Positions 9,800-20,461 of a DNA stretch of 64,000 bases are shown in pieces (within the stretch, counting starts at the first letter, position 1; every line of letters begins with the position of its first letter). The notes below the pieces were generated by a model. The model saw only the letters and a program-made list of their open reading frames with translations. It made no database searches and was not told where the DNA came from. Made by a program: the position numbers and the translations under genes. The DNA comes from Takifugu bimaculatus (taxonomy: Eukaryota > Chordata > Actinopteri > Tetraodontiformes > Tetraodontidae): assembly GCA_004026145.2 (NCBI GenBank), contig SWLE01000758.1, positions 1 through 64,000 of the forward strand. The letters are read 5' to 3'.

Positions 9800-12700
9800 G
9801 TAAGAAAACTAAAGCGTGATGATGATGATGATGTGTTTGTGTGACACCCTTTAAACTTCGGTATCAGACCTCAAGGCTCACCTTTAAAGTAAGGTTTTCT
9901 GAACCACATAACTCTGCCTTAGAACATTCCACAACCATACAAAACATCATTTTGTGGGTATTAGCCTCTACTATCGTGAAAAATGAAATTCATCAGGTCC
10001 TTAAAATGAAACGGTGCACCAACATGTCAGGCGTTCGCTCCCATTAACTCCCATGTTAATTTTAGTGTGGTAAATCTTTTAAAACTGAAAATTGCTTCTG
10101 TTTTTAACTGGTCATTTCTCCTACATTGTCACAGCTGCGGGCAATCATGCCCGTGAGCCGCCTCGCCCCGCACACCTGTTGTGCATCAGGACTCTAATGA
10201 GCACTCTTCTTAATCCCCGGAGGCACACCCGCTCCCTGCTAGATCGTTATTCGTTCCTGATGACTTTCCAGCGTATTCCTGTTTGCCTGCCTGCCCGGTT
10301 CCGATCTTGCCTGTTCCTGACCATTCTGTTTAGTCTGCTCCCCTGTAAACTCTGTCTGCCTTCTGCCCGATCTCGACCTCGCTTGTCCCCGACTATTCTG
10401 TTCTGCTCGCTCCCCGGTGAATCCTCTCTGTTGTCTGTGTCCGACAATAAAGCGGTGTTCAGCCAGACTCGTGTGTCGCATTTGGGTTCTTATCTGGTTC
10501 CTGACATACATGGGTTAACATCATCTCACAAAAATTCCTAGGCATATATTTTAAAGTTTCCCAACAATATCCATCATTGCAGAGTGCTCCAGCTCTCCAT
10601 TTAGATACGGATGTCCCCCGCCTCCCCCGGGACATGGTCAAAGCTCTCCCGGAGGGGTGAGTTGAAGCTCCTTCTGACGGGAGACTCCGCCAGCGTTCCC
10701 AGCAGACCCTCACAACACGTTTGGGTCTGCCGGGTCTGTCCGGCATCCTTCCCCACCATCGGAGCCAACTCACCACCAGGTGGTGATCAGTTGACAGCTC
10801 CGCCCCTCTCTTCACCCGAGTGTCCAGAACATGCGGCCGCAAATCTGATGACGCGACCACAAAGTCGATCATCGATCTGCGGCCTAAGGCGTCCTGGTGC
10901 CAAGTGCACATGTGGACGCCTTTATGCCTGAACAAGATGTTTGTTATGGACAATCTGAGACGAGCACAGGAGTCCAATACCCTCCTGGGCTACCACCTTA
11001 TCGTGGTGGAGGGGTTTGCCTGTCCCAATGATCCTAGGAGCTCCGTTGTCTGGGGCTTGATGCCCCTGGTAGGGCCACCCATGGCAAACAGGTCCTAGGT
11101 GAGGGACCAGACAAAGCGTAGCCCAGGACCCCCTAATGATGCTGAACAACATTGGTGCCAAGTTTCCCTTGCCCGGATGTGGGACACCCGGGCCCCCTCC
11201 TGGAGCCAGGCCTGGGGCCTGGGCACGTTGGCGAGCGCCTGGTGGCCGGACCTCTGCCCAGGGAGTCCGGCCGGGCACAGCCCGAAGAGGCAACATGGGA
11301 CCCCCTTCCTGTGGGCTCACCACCTGCAGGAGGGGCCAGGGGGGGTCGGGTGCATTGTGTGTCGGGTAGCGGCCGAAGGCAGGGACCTTGGCGGTCTGAT
11401 CCCTGGCTGCATAAACTGGCTCTAGGGACATGGGAAAGGAGCCTGAGCTGGTGCGCGAGGTTGAGAAGTTCCGACTAGATATAGTCGGCCTCACCTCGAC
11501 GCACAGCAAGGGCTCTGGAACCAGTCTTCTCGAGAGGGGTTGGACTCTCTCCCACTCTGGAGTTGCCGATGGTGAGAGGCGACGGGCAGGGGTGGCAATT
11601 CTGGTTGCTCCCCGGCTCAGTGCCTGGGTATTGGAGTTTACCCCGGTGGATGAGAGGGTAGCCTTCCTTCGCCTCTGGGTGGGGGGACGGATCCTGTGGC
11701 CCAAACAGCAGTTCAGCGTATCCACCCTTTTTGGAGTCCTTAAAGGGAGTACTGGAGAGTGCTCCTTCTGGGGGCTCCCTCGTCCTCCTGGGTGACTTCA
11801 ATGTTCACGTCAGCAGCGACAGTGAGACCTGGAGAGGTGTGATTGGGAAGAACGGCCCCCTGATCTGAAATGTTCCTGTTTGATAAAAATGCAGTGAATT
11901 GGGATTATTTAACTACAACCTCTACAGATTATTTACCTTCATCACAGTCTCATCACTATTTCTGATGTTTCCTCAGGATGGACGAGGACAGAGCAGAGTC
12001 CACAGTGCCCAGCTGTGTGTCCCTGAAGCGTGACCTGTCCAAACATGGACTAATAGACTTCAGAAGTTCAGACCAAATGTAAGAAAACTAAAGCGTGATG
12101 ATGTGTTTGTGTGGCAGCTGTTAGTCACATTAACAGCAGCAGGTTGTGAGTTTATTATTGGAGATGTTTAACACTTAAACCTCAGACAGTGATATAGTTA
12201 CATACTTAATGTGAATATTGTTGATTAGAAACAAGAATCATGTTTAAAACTGAAAGATGAATTCAGACATAAATGCTGGAACAATATTGAGTCTTGATCA
12301 GGTTCTTTCATCCTATAAATCAAAGGACTAATAGAGATGTGTTTCATAGTGAGAGGGGGGAGCACATCCTATCAAACTGGGACCAGTCAGCTCCACCAGG
12401 AGAGTCCTCTTGTTCACAATCTGGAAGCAGATCTGGAGATGCTGAAATGAAGCCCAAACAAAGTAAAATTGTTCAATATAAAATTGAACTTGTGATGTCA
12501 TGAATTTGTAGTTGTGTTGATGATTTATTATAGATGGAAATCATTGGTTTACTTATGTTCAGGAAGTGATCTGCAGGAGGTGATAGAAGGTCATAAGATG
12601 AGTCTGAAGAGAAGGTGTGAACATGTGACTGAAGGAACTCATGAAGCAGGAAGTGGAACCCTGCTGAACAAGATCTACACTGAGCTCTACATCACTGAGG

Positions 12701-15700
12701 GACAAAGTGAGGAGGTGGACACACAACATGAAGTGAGACAGCTTGAGAGAACCTCCAAGAAGAACCTCCAGGACACTCCAATCAAGTGCCAGGACATCTT
12801 CAAAGTCTTATCTGAGCAACAGAGACACATCAGAGTGGTTCTGACCAACGGTGTCGCCGGCGTTGGAAAAACCTTCTCAGTGCAGAAGTTCAGTCTGGAC
12901 TGGGCAGAAGGTTTGGAGAACCAGGACATCAGTCTGGTGCTTCCGCTCTCATGGAGGGAGCTGAACTTGATCAGAGATGAGCAGCACAGTCTTCTCTCAC
13001 TGCTTCATGTTTTCCATCCAACATTACAGAAGATCAGAGCAGAAGATCTGACTGTCTGGAAACTTCTGTTCATCTTTGATGGCCTGGATGAAAGCAGATT
13101 TTCACTGGGTTTCAACAACCATCAGGTCATCTCTGATGTCACACAAGTATGTTCAGTTGACGTGCTCCTGGTGAACCTCATCCAGGGGAACCTGCTTCCC
13201 TCAGCTCTCATCTGGATCACCTCCAGACCTGCAGCAGCCCATCAGATTCCTCCCTCGTGTGTTGACAGGATCACAGAAGTACGAGGCTTCACTGACTCCC
13301 AGAAGGAGGAGTACTTCAGGAGGAGGTTCAGTGATGAAGATCTGTCCAAGGGAATCATCTCACACATCAAGGCCTCCAGGAGCCTCCACATCATGTGTCT
13401 GATCCCAGTTTTCTGCTGGATCACTGCTATAGTTCTGGAGGACATGATGACCAGAGACCAGAGAGGAGAGCTGCCCAAAACCCTGACTGACCTCTACTCA
13501 CACTTCCTGAGGGTTCAGATAAAGAGGAAGAAGCAGAAGTATGGAGGAAAGCAGAGACCAGAGGAACTGACTGAGGCTGACAAAGAACTCCTTCTGAAGT
13601 TGGGTCTGCTGGCGTTTGAACATCTGGAGAAAGGAAACATCATGTTCTACTCAGAAGACCTGGAGCGATGTGGACTGGACGTCTCCGAGGTGTCGGTGTA
13701 CTCAGGAGTTTGTACAGAGATCTTCAAAAGACAGAGTGTGATCTTCCAGAAATCAGTCTACTGCTTTGTTCATCTGAGCATTCAGGAGTTTCTGGCTGCC
13801 GTCTACATGTTCCACCGTTACAACAGGAAAGACACAGTGGTTATAAATCAGTTCCTAAAATATTGGAAACCAAACCCCCTTTTCCAGTCTGTCAGTTTGT
13901 TAAATAACGATCCAGCCACATCTCTTGATGACTTCCTCAGGAGAGCACTCTTGAAATCTCTCAAAAGTAAAAATGGCCACCTGGACTTGTTTGTTCGCTT
14001 CCTTCATGGTCTCTCTCTGGAGTCCAATCAGAGGATCTTGGGTGGACTGTTGGATCAGAGGTACAGCCACCCAAAAACCATCCAGAAGGTCCTCAACAAC
14101 CTGAAGGAGGTGAACAGTGATGAAATCTCCCCAGACAGAAGCATCAACATCTTCCACTGTCTGATGGAGATGAAGGATCAGTCAGTCCATCAGGAGATCC
14201 AAGAGTTCCTGAAGTCAGAGAGGAAATCAGAGAGGAGACTGTCAGAGATCCACTGTTCAGCTCTGGCCTACCTGCTGCAGATGTCAGAGGAGGTTCTGGA
14301 TGAGCTGGACCTGCAGCAGTACAACACCTCAGTGGAGGGACGACGTCGCCTGATTCCAGCTGTGAGGAACTGCAGGAAGGCCGAGTAAGTAAAGATTTCT
14401 GGGGCCGGACATCGGCGTTTAAATCAAGCGAGTGGATCATGTCAGGTAGCAATACCCCCTCCAGTGGTCATTCCTTCAATTCTTTATTTCCATTGCAGCG
14501 TCCATAAATTAAAAAACACAACAACAATTCATTCAGAAATGTTCAACACTAGCTGGATATAAGTTCAAAGGTCAATCCAGACAAACCAACATAAGGCAGG
14601 AATAATAGGAGCCACAAGTTAACTGACTATAATGAAATTACTGTCATGTAATTAAAAAACTTTTGTTTGTTTGTATACATCCTATTCAAATGACAGAAAA
14701 ACACATTTTAACGAATGACACGTGACTATTTTGCTTCATTTGTTCGACGTAAAAACAGCCGGCCTCGTTGGTTTAAATGGGTGTTTTAGGTCTTTGTGGC
14801 GGTTCCGTTTGGAGCCTTTATGTGACCCACAAAGTTGTTTGACCCTTTCCACACCCGTTAGGTGGCAACTTCATCACTAGCAACAAAAGGTGCAGTGAAA
14901 ATGATTTGAAGGGAAACAGGCAGATATAACAGAAGCTGAGGGCAATCGATGCAACCAGAGACTCTGATGTCATCGATCGGATCGCTGAATTAAGACTTGA
15001 CGCACCATCGTACAAATTGGATGAAATGCAAAATATCCAAAGAGCCGATAGACAGATAAAAAGATGCACGTTTCTTTAAACCATTTGCTATAATCATTTT
15101 AAATATTGAGTAATTATGAGCTGTTCTAAAATAAGACAAATGTTGAGAATAATTCAGTTGCATTTCAGATCTGATGGTCGTTCAAACTGTTGCTCTACGG
15201 TGTTGAATTTAGCTTTTCCAGGAAATGAGCTACATTTGTGTTGAGGTAGATTCTCAGATAAGTTGATTAGAAATCCCAAAGTTTGACTCACTATTTTTGT
15301 TTCATACACAACAGACTGTCTGGTAGTTTTCTTTCAAAGAGTCATTGGGAAGTTGTGGCCTCAGCAATGACGTCAAACCCTTCTCATCTACGGGAGCTGA
15401 GCTTAAGCAAGAACAAAAGCCTGACAGATGCCGGAGTAAAGTTACTGTCTTCTGCAATGATGCATCCAAACTGCAGACTGGAGACGCTCAGGTCAGGAGG
15501 CCTCTGTTGGTCTTTTCTAAATTTCTTTACATTTTCTGCTTTTCTCTTCATTTTCATATTTAGAAATGTGTTTTTATTTGCCCCATTTATTGGTTTTCCA
15601 GGTTGTCGCGCTGCAGTTTATCAGAGATCAGCTGTGACTCTCTGGCCTCGGCGCTGAGGTCCAATCCCTCCCATCTGAGGGTTCTGGACCTGAGCTACAT

Positions 15701-18700
15701 CAGTCTAGAGGATTCTGGGATGAAGCTGCTCTGTTCTGGACTGGAGAGTCTAAACTGTGAGCTGGAGACTCTCAGGTCAGCTTTCTTTTATCTTCGACAT
15801 AACAACTAAACAATGAAAGGCTTCATGATAAACTCCATTGACTTTTGGAGAAGAGAAGTGTCGTATGAATTTAAATGAGCCATTGAAATTCAATTTTATA
15901 GATACTTTTTAACTATGGTGTTGCTGTAATATCCCAGTTTATCAGTGGGGGGCCAGAGCTCTCCTGACTCCAAGAGCCCTGATTAAATAATGAAATAAAA
16001 TGAAATAATGATTTTGAGCAAGTGTAATATGACTTTTCCTCCAATAAGAGATCATTTCTTGCCATGATTCCTTATCCAGACTGAGTGGCTGCAGTTTATC
16101 AGAGACCAGCTGTGACTCTCTGGCCTCGGCGCTGAGGTCCAATCCCTCCCATCTGAGGGTTCTGGACCTGAGTGAGAACCAGCTGAAGGATCCAGCAGTG
16201 AAGCTGCTCTGTGGTGTGCTCCAGGATCCTCTCTGTGAGCTGGAGATGCTCAGGTCAGTCAGAGATGATCCAGTACTTTCCCAGGTGTAACTAGTTAGAC
16301 AATAAATGTTTACATGTTTGATCTTTGTTATAAATGTAGTGTTACAGTTCTCAGAAAAAAGACCACACAGGACAGATTTGCAGTATTAAATTGGTTGTGG
16401 AAATCTGCCCCATGTGAGGATGGTCATCAATGACTAGAAAGGAAGTATCAGTTGTAGATTTGTCTTGTTTTATTTTAGGCTGGCCACAAAACCGCCCAAA
16501 CATTCAGACCAATCAAAAATGGTTCTTCCTGTCTTTTAAAGATCAGAAGGAAAACTAGAAAACCCCAAAAGAAAGCTGCTGCAGTGTGCCATGCCCCTTC
16601 TCTCCTGAGAAAAGCCATCCCAAAAAAGAGAAAAGCCCAAGTGTGAAGTGAGCGCCCTGTTAAACCTTGGTACCGAAAGCCTGCAGTCATTCTCATCTTA
16701 GGTGGCTTCATTCCAGCCAGAAGCCCAAACCTGCCTCCCTCTTAAAGGGGCAGCAGGTCAGTCCAACCACAGAAACCTTCATGAAGATCTGAAGCTTTCA
16801 GCATCCACAATTGTTGCACCTCACTTCCATTGGAGTCCAAATCAGGAGTCAACAAGTTGATTCTACACCCATTCTACACAATGCAACCATTTTAAAAATG
16901 TTTCCATGCATAAGTTTTCACACATTTTTATATAAATCTGTTTGTTCATCGCCTCCTTCTTTTGTAGTGATCGTTAAAGAAAAGGACCTTATTTGAGTTT
17001 TTCTCCTCACAAATATGACTTTCTATGAACGATGCAATAAATGCAGCTTGGAATCTAAGACAATATGGAAGTATGTGTCTATAATAGTAGTGGAAGTAGT
17101 TCATAAAATAATACATTTGCTCTTCTAATCGAATCTCTCTATGTTATTAAAGAAAAACCTGCTCTTAGTCAACAAAATCTAAGAGATCAACCAAAAATCC
17201 TATTTTCTATAATATAATATAAAACAGTAGAGAAGACTCTTTCTGCAGAGACACTGGTGGCAGGAATGCAGAAGTATCACCTGCTCAACTTGGAAGGTGG
17301 AGCAGAAACCACCAGCTGAGAAGGTCCTCAGCGAGAGAAAGTGGTGGAAGAGCCTCCAACAAACAAGCTCTTCTCTTGGGAGGAGAGGGCTTTGAATCTC
17401 AGCTCAGTGTGCTTGTCTCTAGTAGGTGGCAGCTGCACCTTTTCCTGAGCTCCTTGTTGATGCCCTGAGGGGAATTGATGCTCCTGCAATGTTTTCTGGC
17501 AGCATTGAGCTTGCAGTGGGGCAATCAAACACACTGTGGGGGGGCTCTCTTTCCTTCTCTCATCTGGAGAACAAGTGACACCAGCTGCCAATCATTGTTG
17601 GAGAAATGTGCAGTCAGGGGAACGATGCGTCCAGACTATAGCCACCCTTCCAGCATCCAGCAGTGTCTAAAACCTTTGATTTGGTTTCACCAGAGAGTGT
17701 AGGGATTGCAGGGTCGCTGCAGCATCGCCCACAAGCTGTCAGGAGTGGGTCGCTTTGTCCCAACTCCTGACAAGAGTTGAGTGCTATTGAGAAATGTGGT
17801 CTCACAAACTTGGAAGGAATTTTGACCTACACACACTTTACATACGGTGTAGATCTTGTCCAACCGCCCTGAAAGAACCCCAAATATGAACATACGGCAG
17901 ATAAGCCGGTGCAGGACCAGAGGTTTGTTGCTTGTAAGCTGTGTTTTGCTCTGGTACATGTTGATTTTTGTTTGTCTTCTCTCAAAATAATTGTTATTTT
18001 AGACTAAGAGGCTGCAGTTTATCCAAGACCAGCTGTGATTCTGTGGCCTCAGCTCTGAAGTCCAACCTCTCCCATCTGAGGGTTCTGGACCTGAGCTTCA
18101 ACACATTGCAGGATTCAGGAGTGAAGCGGCTCTGTTCTGGACTGGAGAGTCCAAACTGTAAACTGGAGACGCTCAGGTCAGTCTTCATTTTTCTACCTAT
18201 ATACCAGCTGCTAAGATGGTGAAGTGAGGCTGTTCTCAACACTGCTGTGATGCACCACATTAAAAAAAATCCTTGGAATATCGTGAATTCAGGTCTGACC
18301 CAACTAAGAACTAACGTAGGTTTAGTACTGAGGCAGATAACATGCAGACCTGCACCGTATAACCTTATCCTGCATTTTTCAGATTGAATTACTGCAGTTT
18401 ATCAGAGATCAGCTGTGACTCTCTGGCCTCGGCGCTGAGGTCCAATCCCTCCCATCTCAGAGAACTGGACCTGAGTCAGAACTATCTGCAGGATTCAGGA
18501 GTGAAGCTGCTCTGTGGTTTTCTCCACTTTCCAAACTGCCGACTGGAAACTCTGAGGTAAACACCATTCTCAAAAATGTCCATTATTCCATCCGAGGGTC
18601 CTCACACTTTCTGAGTGTGTGTGCTGTGCCCAGTTCCTTCAGGAGGGAGGGCCACACGGGGACCACTTATTCATGATAAATTGATTTAAGGACAATGAAA

Positions 18701-19268
18701 AAGCCGACAGATGGTAACCAAAATTAGACAAAACTAGGTGAGGGTGCCTGGTAGACACCAGCCAACGAGGAGGGAGATGGTGAGGGAGACAGGAAGTCAT
18801 CTAAGACAGGTTGTGCCTTTAAAGATGAGCCACAGGTGAGATGGATCTCCATGATGAGATGGGAGGGAAAGAGGTGGGAGAACCTGGGAAGAGTGAGGGC
18901 CAGACCAATATATATTCTCCTTTGGAACAGTTCAAACCTGAGAGGTTGGAATTGTGGTAATTACATATTACTATCATTTTTTAACCTGTAACTAAATTAA
19001 ATATTTACAGATCATGTCTTTGATTAACCTTTCAGATTAATACTGTTTTCACTTATAACCTTATAAAAATTTCCCTTCTTTATTTAGATTAAGGCACTGC
19101 AGGTTATCAAAGGTCAGCTGTGACTCTCTGGCCTCGGCGCTGAGGTCCAATCCCTCCCATCTCAGAGAACTGGACCTCAGGCTCAACAATCTGCAGGATT
19201 CAGGAGTGAAGCTGCTGTCTGATCTCGTAGAGAATCCACACTATGGGCTGGAGACATTGAGTCAGTAG
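9699..19268 (+). CDS. NLR copy A: FISNA-NACHT-LRR receptor (NLRC3-like), apparently intact
   Basis: Predicted fish NLR immune receptor, a cytosolic ATP-binding sensor. Inferred exons: 9699-9799 and/or 11977-12078 (N-terminal repeats), 12350-12462, 12563-14384 (FISNA, NACHT, winged-helix region), then LRR exons 15315-15491, 15602-15775, 16080-16253, 18003-18176, 18383-18556 and 19088-19268 with stop TAG. All junctions are GT-AG and the phases agree. Starting at 11978 the sum is 3,090 nt (1,029 aa); using both N exons gives 1,063 aa. In the 1,029-aa form Walker A GVAGVGKT is near residue 168, Walker B LLFIFDGLDES near 239, and LRRs start near 679. No PYD, CARD or B30.2 domain is seen. Its 5' part is split by LTR and LINE insertions. 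Exon joins are inferred from sequence only. Confidence 0.85.
9853..9888 (+). pseudogene. Truncated first-exon remnant (copy A)
   Basis: ACTTCGGTATCAGACC up to TTTAAA with donor GTAAGG matches the 3' end of the alternative first exon of copy B (27265-27380) and its intron, but the 5' part with the start codon is missing. In A it lies after an N-terminal exon rather than before one, indicating a local duplication with a deletion. Confidence 0.65.
10127..10506 (+). mobile_element. Solo LTR (380 bp) with 5-bp target duplication
   Basis: Starts TGTCACAGCTG and ends TTCCTGACA, so it has TG...CA termini, and carries a poly(A) signal ACAATAAAGC near 10445. It is flanked by exact TACAT repeats (10122-10126 and 10507-10511), as left by LTR-retrotransposon integration. 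There is no internal region. The open frames inside it on both strands are not genes. Confidence 0.8.
10575..10980 (-). mobile_element. LINE fragment, C-terminal part of the AP-type endonuclease
   Basis: The minus strand reads LSITNILFRHKGVHMCTWH, then SMIDFVVASSDLRPHVLDTR and GAELSTDHHLVVSW. This is the APE-type endonuclease of a fish non-LTR retrotransposon, often mis-annotated as craniofacial development protein 2-like. The SDHH-type catalytic motif appears as STDHH. The fragment stops before the reverse transcriptase. Confidence 0.8.
10984..11866 (+). mobile_element. LINE fragment, 5' region and N-terminal endonuclease
   Basis: Begins with the 5' leader of the same LINE family, then EPELVREVEKFRLDIVGLTS, GTSLLERGWTLSHSGVADG and, in another frame, a LLGDFN-type motif near 11795. 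It runs opposite to the adjacent 10575-10980 fragment, and the two are nearly consecutive within the element. Frameshifts make it non-functional. Confidence 0.8.
11977..12078 (+). CDS. NLR copy A, N-terminal repeat exon 2
   Basis: Second copy of the exon at 9698, reading MDEDRAESTVPSCVSLKRD and ending RSSDQM before GTAAGA. The flanks (11869-12120) duplicate those of 9589-9840. ATG at 11978 is the nearest plausible start for the gene. Phase 2 at both ends. Confidence 0.8.
12350..12462 (+). CDS. NLR copy A, linker exon
   Basis: Acceptor TTTCATAG, frame ERGEHILSNWDQSAPPG to EMKPKQ, donor GTAAAA. Phase 2 in and phase 1 out, matching its neighbours. It is a serine-rich, apparently disordered linker between the N-terminal repeat and FISNA. 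The following intron is only 100 bp. Confidence 0.75.
12563..14384 (+). CDS. NLR copy A, FISNA-NACHT exon
   Basis: The exon starts after TTATGTTCAG. FISNA features: KMSLKRRCEHVTEG, LLNKIYTELYITEG, HEVRQLE and DTPIKCQDIF. NACHT features: Walker A GVAGVGKT (12850-12873), Walker B LLFIFDGLDES (13063-13095), sensor-type LIWITSRPAAA, and the helical CFVHLSIQEFLAAVY motif. It ends RNCRKA at donor GTAAGT. The open frame is continuous for 607 codons. In NLR proteins this module binds ATP and drives oligomerisation. Confidence 0.93.
14385..15314. other. Copy A intron between NACHT and LRR exons
   Basis: Shared with copy B (30376-31303) but unrelated over most of its length to the shorter 378-bp intron of C and D. 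No gene recognised inside. Confidence 0.6.
15315..15491 (+). CDS. NLR copy A, LRR exon 1 (177 nt variant)
   Basis: Reads LSGSFLSKSHWEVVASAM, SHLRELSLSKNKSLTDAG and CRLETLR. One codon longer than the other LRR exons and clearly diverged from them. The type is found only in copies A and B. Phase 2 at both ends. Confidence 0.8.
15602..15775 (+). CDS. NLR copy A, LRR exon 2
   Basis: 174-nt exon encoding one ribonuclease-inhibitor-type repeat pair: CSLSEISCDSLASALRSN, then HLRVLDLSYISLEDSGM and CELETLR. GT-AG bounded, phase 2 in and out. Confidence 0.88.
16080..16253 (+). CDS. NLR copy A, LRR exon 3
   Basis: 174 nt, LSGCSLSETSCDSLASAL then VLDLSENQLKDPAVKLLCG and CELEML. Same cassette phase as its neighbours. 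Confidence 0.88.
16254..18002. other. Long intron between LRR exons 3 and 4 (copy A)
   Basis: This 1.75-kb intron is conserved in B (32230-34054) and C (49350-51174). Copy A has lost about 90 bp near 17345. Open frames on both strands here (for example the minus-strand frame equivalent to 50764-50258 in C) show no recognised domain. I treat the region as non-coding. Confidence 0.55.
18003..18176 (+). CDS. NLR copy A, LRR exon 4
   Basis: 174 nt, LRGCSLSKTSCDSVASAL then VLDLSFNTLQDSGVKRLCS and CKLETLR. Frame intact, unlike the equivalent exon in copy C. Confidence 0.88.
18383..18556 (+). CDS. NLR copy A, LRR exon 5
   Basis: 174 nt, LNYCSLSEISCDSLASAL then ELDLSQNYLQDSGVKLLCG and CRLETLR, donor GTAAAC. 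Frame intact. Confidence 0.88.
18557..19087. other. Intron between LRR exons 5 and 6 (copy A)
   Basis: Purine-rich intron repeated in B (34609-35140) and C (51731-52260). No gene recognised. Confidence 0.6.
19088..19268 (+). CDS. NLR copy A, terminal LRR exon
   Basis: Reads LRHCRLSKVSCDSLASAL, ELDLRLNNLQDSGVKLLSD and ENPHYGLETLSQ, then TAG at 19266-19268. The protein ends here, within the last repeat, without a B30.2 domain. The three terminal codons differ from B and C, which end in HGWW. Confidence 0.85.
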
Positions 19269-20225
19269 CTGGTTGAAGCCAGTCAACTCCCGCTCATCTG
19301 CTGCATCACTCACTGACCACTGGTGAAGAGCATCTGTGGAAACGTCTGCCGTCTACTCCGTCCATAGATGAAGAATTCAGTTTTTAAAAAGTGCTGGTGG
19401 ACTTTCAGGAGATCAGTCGATGGTCGACAAAGCAGAAGCAGCTTCACCTTGAAGTTAAATTAGTTCCTGGTATCACACAATGCATCTTTATAAAGTTCTA
19501 AATGGCTCCTCGGCCACTCTTAGAAGCATGAAAACATTCTCTTAATTGTCTTCAAATGTCTGTATTATACGTTACTATTTTACATCATGCCTTCAGAATC
19601 TTTAGGGTTTAGTATTTACTGTCTCTGTGACATGGCGCATTGGAATATTTCAGCTGCAGCCAGCAAAAACCCATCAGAATGACGGCTATCGGTGGGAACC
19701 GCAGCTCATTTGACTTTAGTCAATCTGTTCAGTGTTATAGGATTTATTGCAATCTAATAAAAACAAATAATAAATGTGGGAAATAGTAAATAAGAAGAAG
19801 AAAATTGACCAAATAAAACTCCCATGAATATTGTAAATTTAAAGATATCAAGAATGGAATATCAGCTTAAATGGAATCAAACATAAAGTGTAAAGGCCTC
19901 CTTTAAGTTTACTGCAAAAATAAACACAAAATCAAGAGCGACACGCGCCAAAAACGTCTCATTCTCTCTTCTGTCTCCACTCATTCTTTTATATTCTCTT
20001 AAGATAATGGGGACGGGGTCGTGTGATAACAAACCAACCTAATTGGGGACTATATTTTTGTTGCAAGAACTTTGGCTCTTCAGAAGTTTCTATGTTGGCT
20101 TCCACAGATTGTGCATCCACTAAAAACTCAGTGTTTTTGAGGAACTACCAGGAGTGGCTGGAGTGGAGCCCAATGACGCTATAGCTACATATAGGTACAT
20201 ATAGATCACCGTTATCCTCAACCCA
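19269..20225 (+). other. 3' flank / 3' UTR of copy A
   Basis: Conserved after the stop in every copy (1-290, 35331-36264, 52451-53270). A candidate poly(A) signal AATAAA lies at 19756-19761. No open frame of interest. Confidence 0.6.
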
Positions 20226-20430
20226 AAAGACCACCAGTTGGCGCAGCAATACTAAAGATAGGAGGTTGTGGTCGTTGCGCAGACGCGGAGTGATATCACG
20301 CACAAACGTGCCCTATGTTCTATATACCGTATGTTCGCGACCAAAGGGCGCACCGTATTAAAAGGTGCAGCCTCAGTTACGGGTGCTATTTCTGTATTTA
20401 ACACATACATCAGGCGCTCCGGATTATACC
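20226..20430. repeat. Probable non-autonomous DNA transposon fragment
   Basis: Contains TATATACCGTATGTTCGCGA with GGGCGCACCG and a partly inverted GGCGCTCCGGATTATACC at the end. This resembles a dispersed palindromic element common in vertebrate genomes. It sits exactly at the junction between the NLR 3' flank and the chrnd remnant. Family not assigned. Confidence 0.4.
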
Positions 20431-20461
20431 GGATGGAAAAAGCCCTGGCTGTGTGTGTGCA

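Noticed and set aside
10922..11725. 267-codon minus-strand open frame
   Set aside because: It is antisense to the LINE 5' region and endonuclease frame, which is clearly on the plus strand there.
12514..12562. Extending the NACHT exon upstream to the start of its open frame
   Set aside because: A good acceptor (TTATGTTCAG) at 12562 fits the phase of the linker exon, and the upstream residues are intronic.
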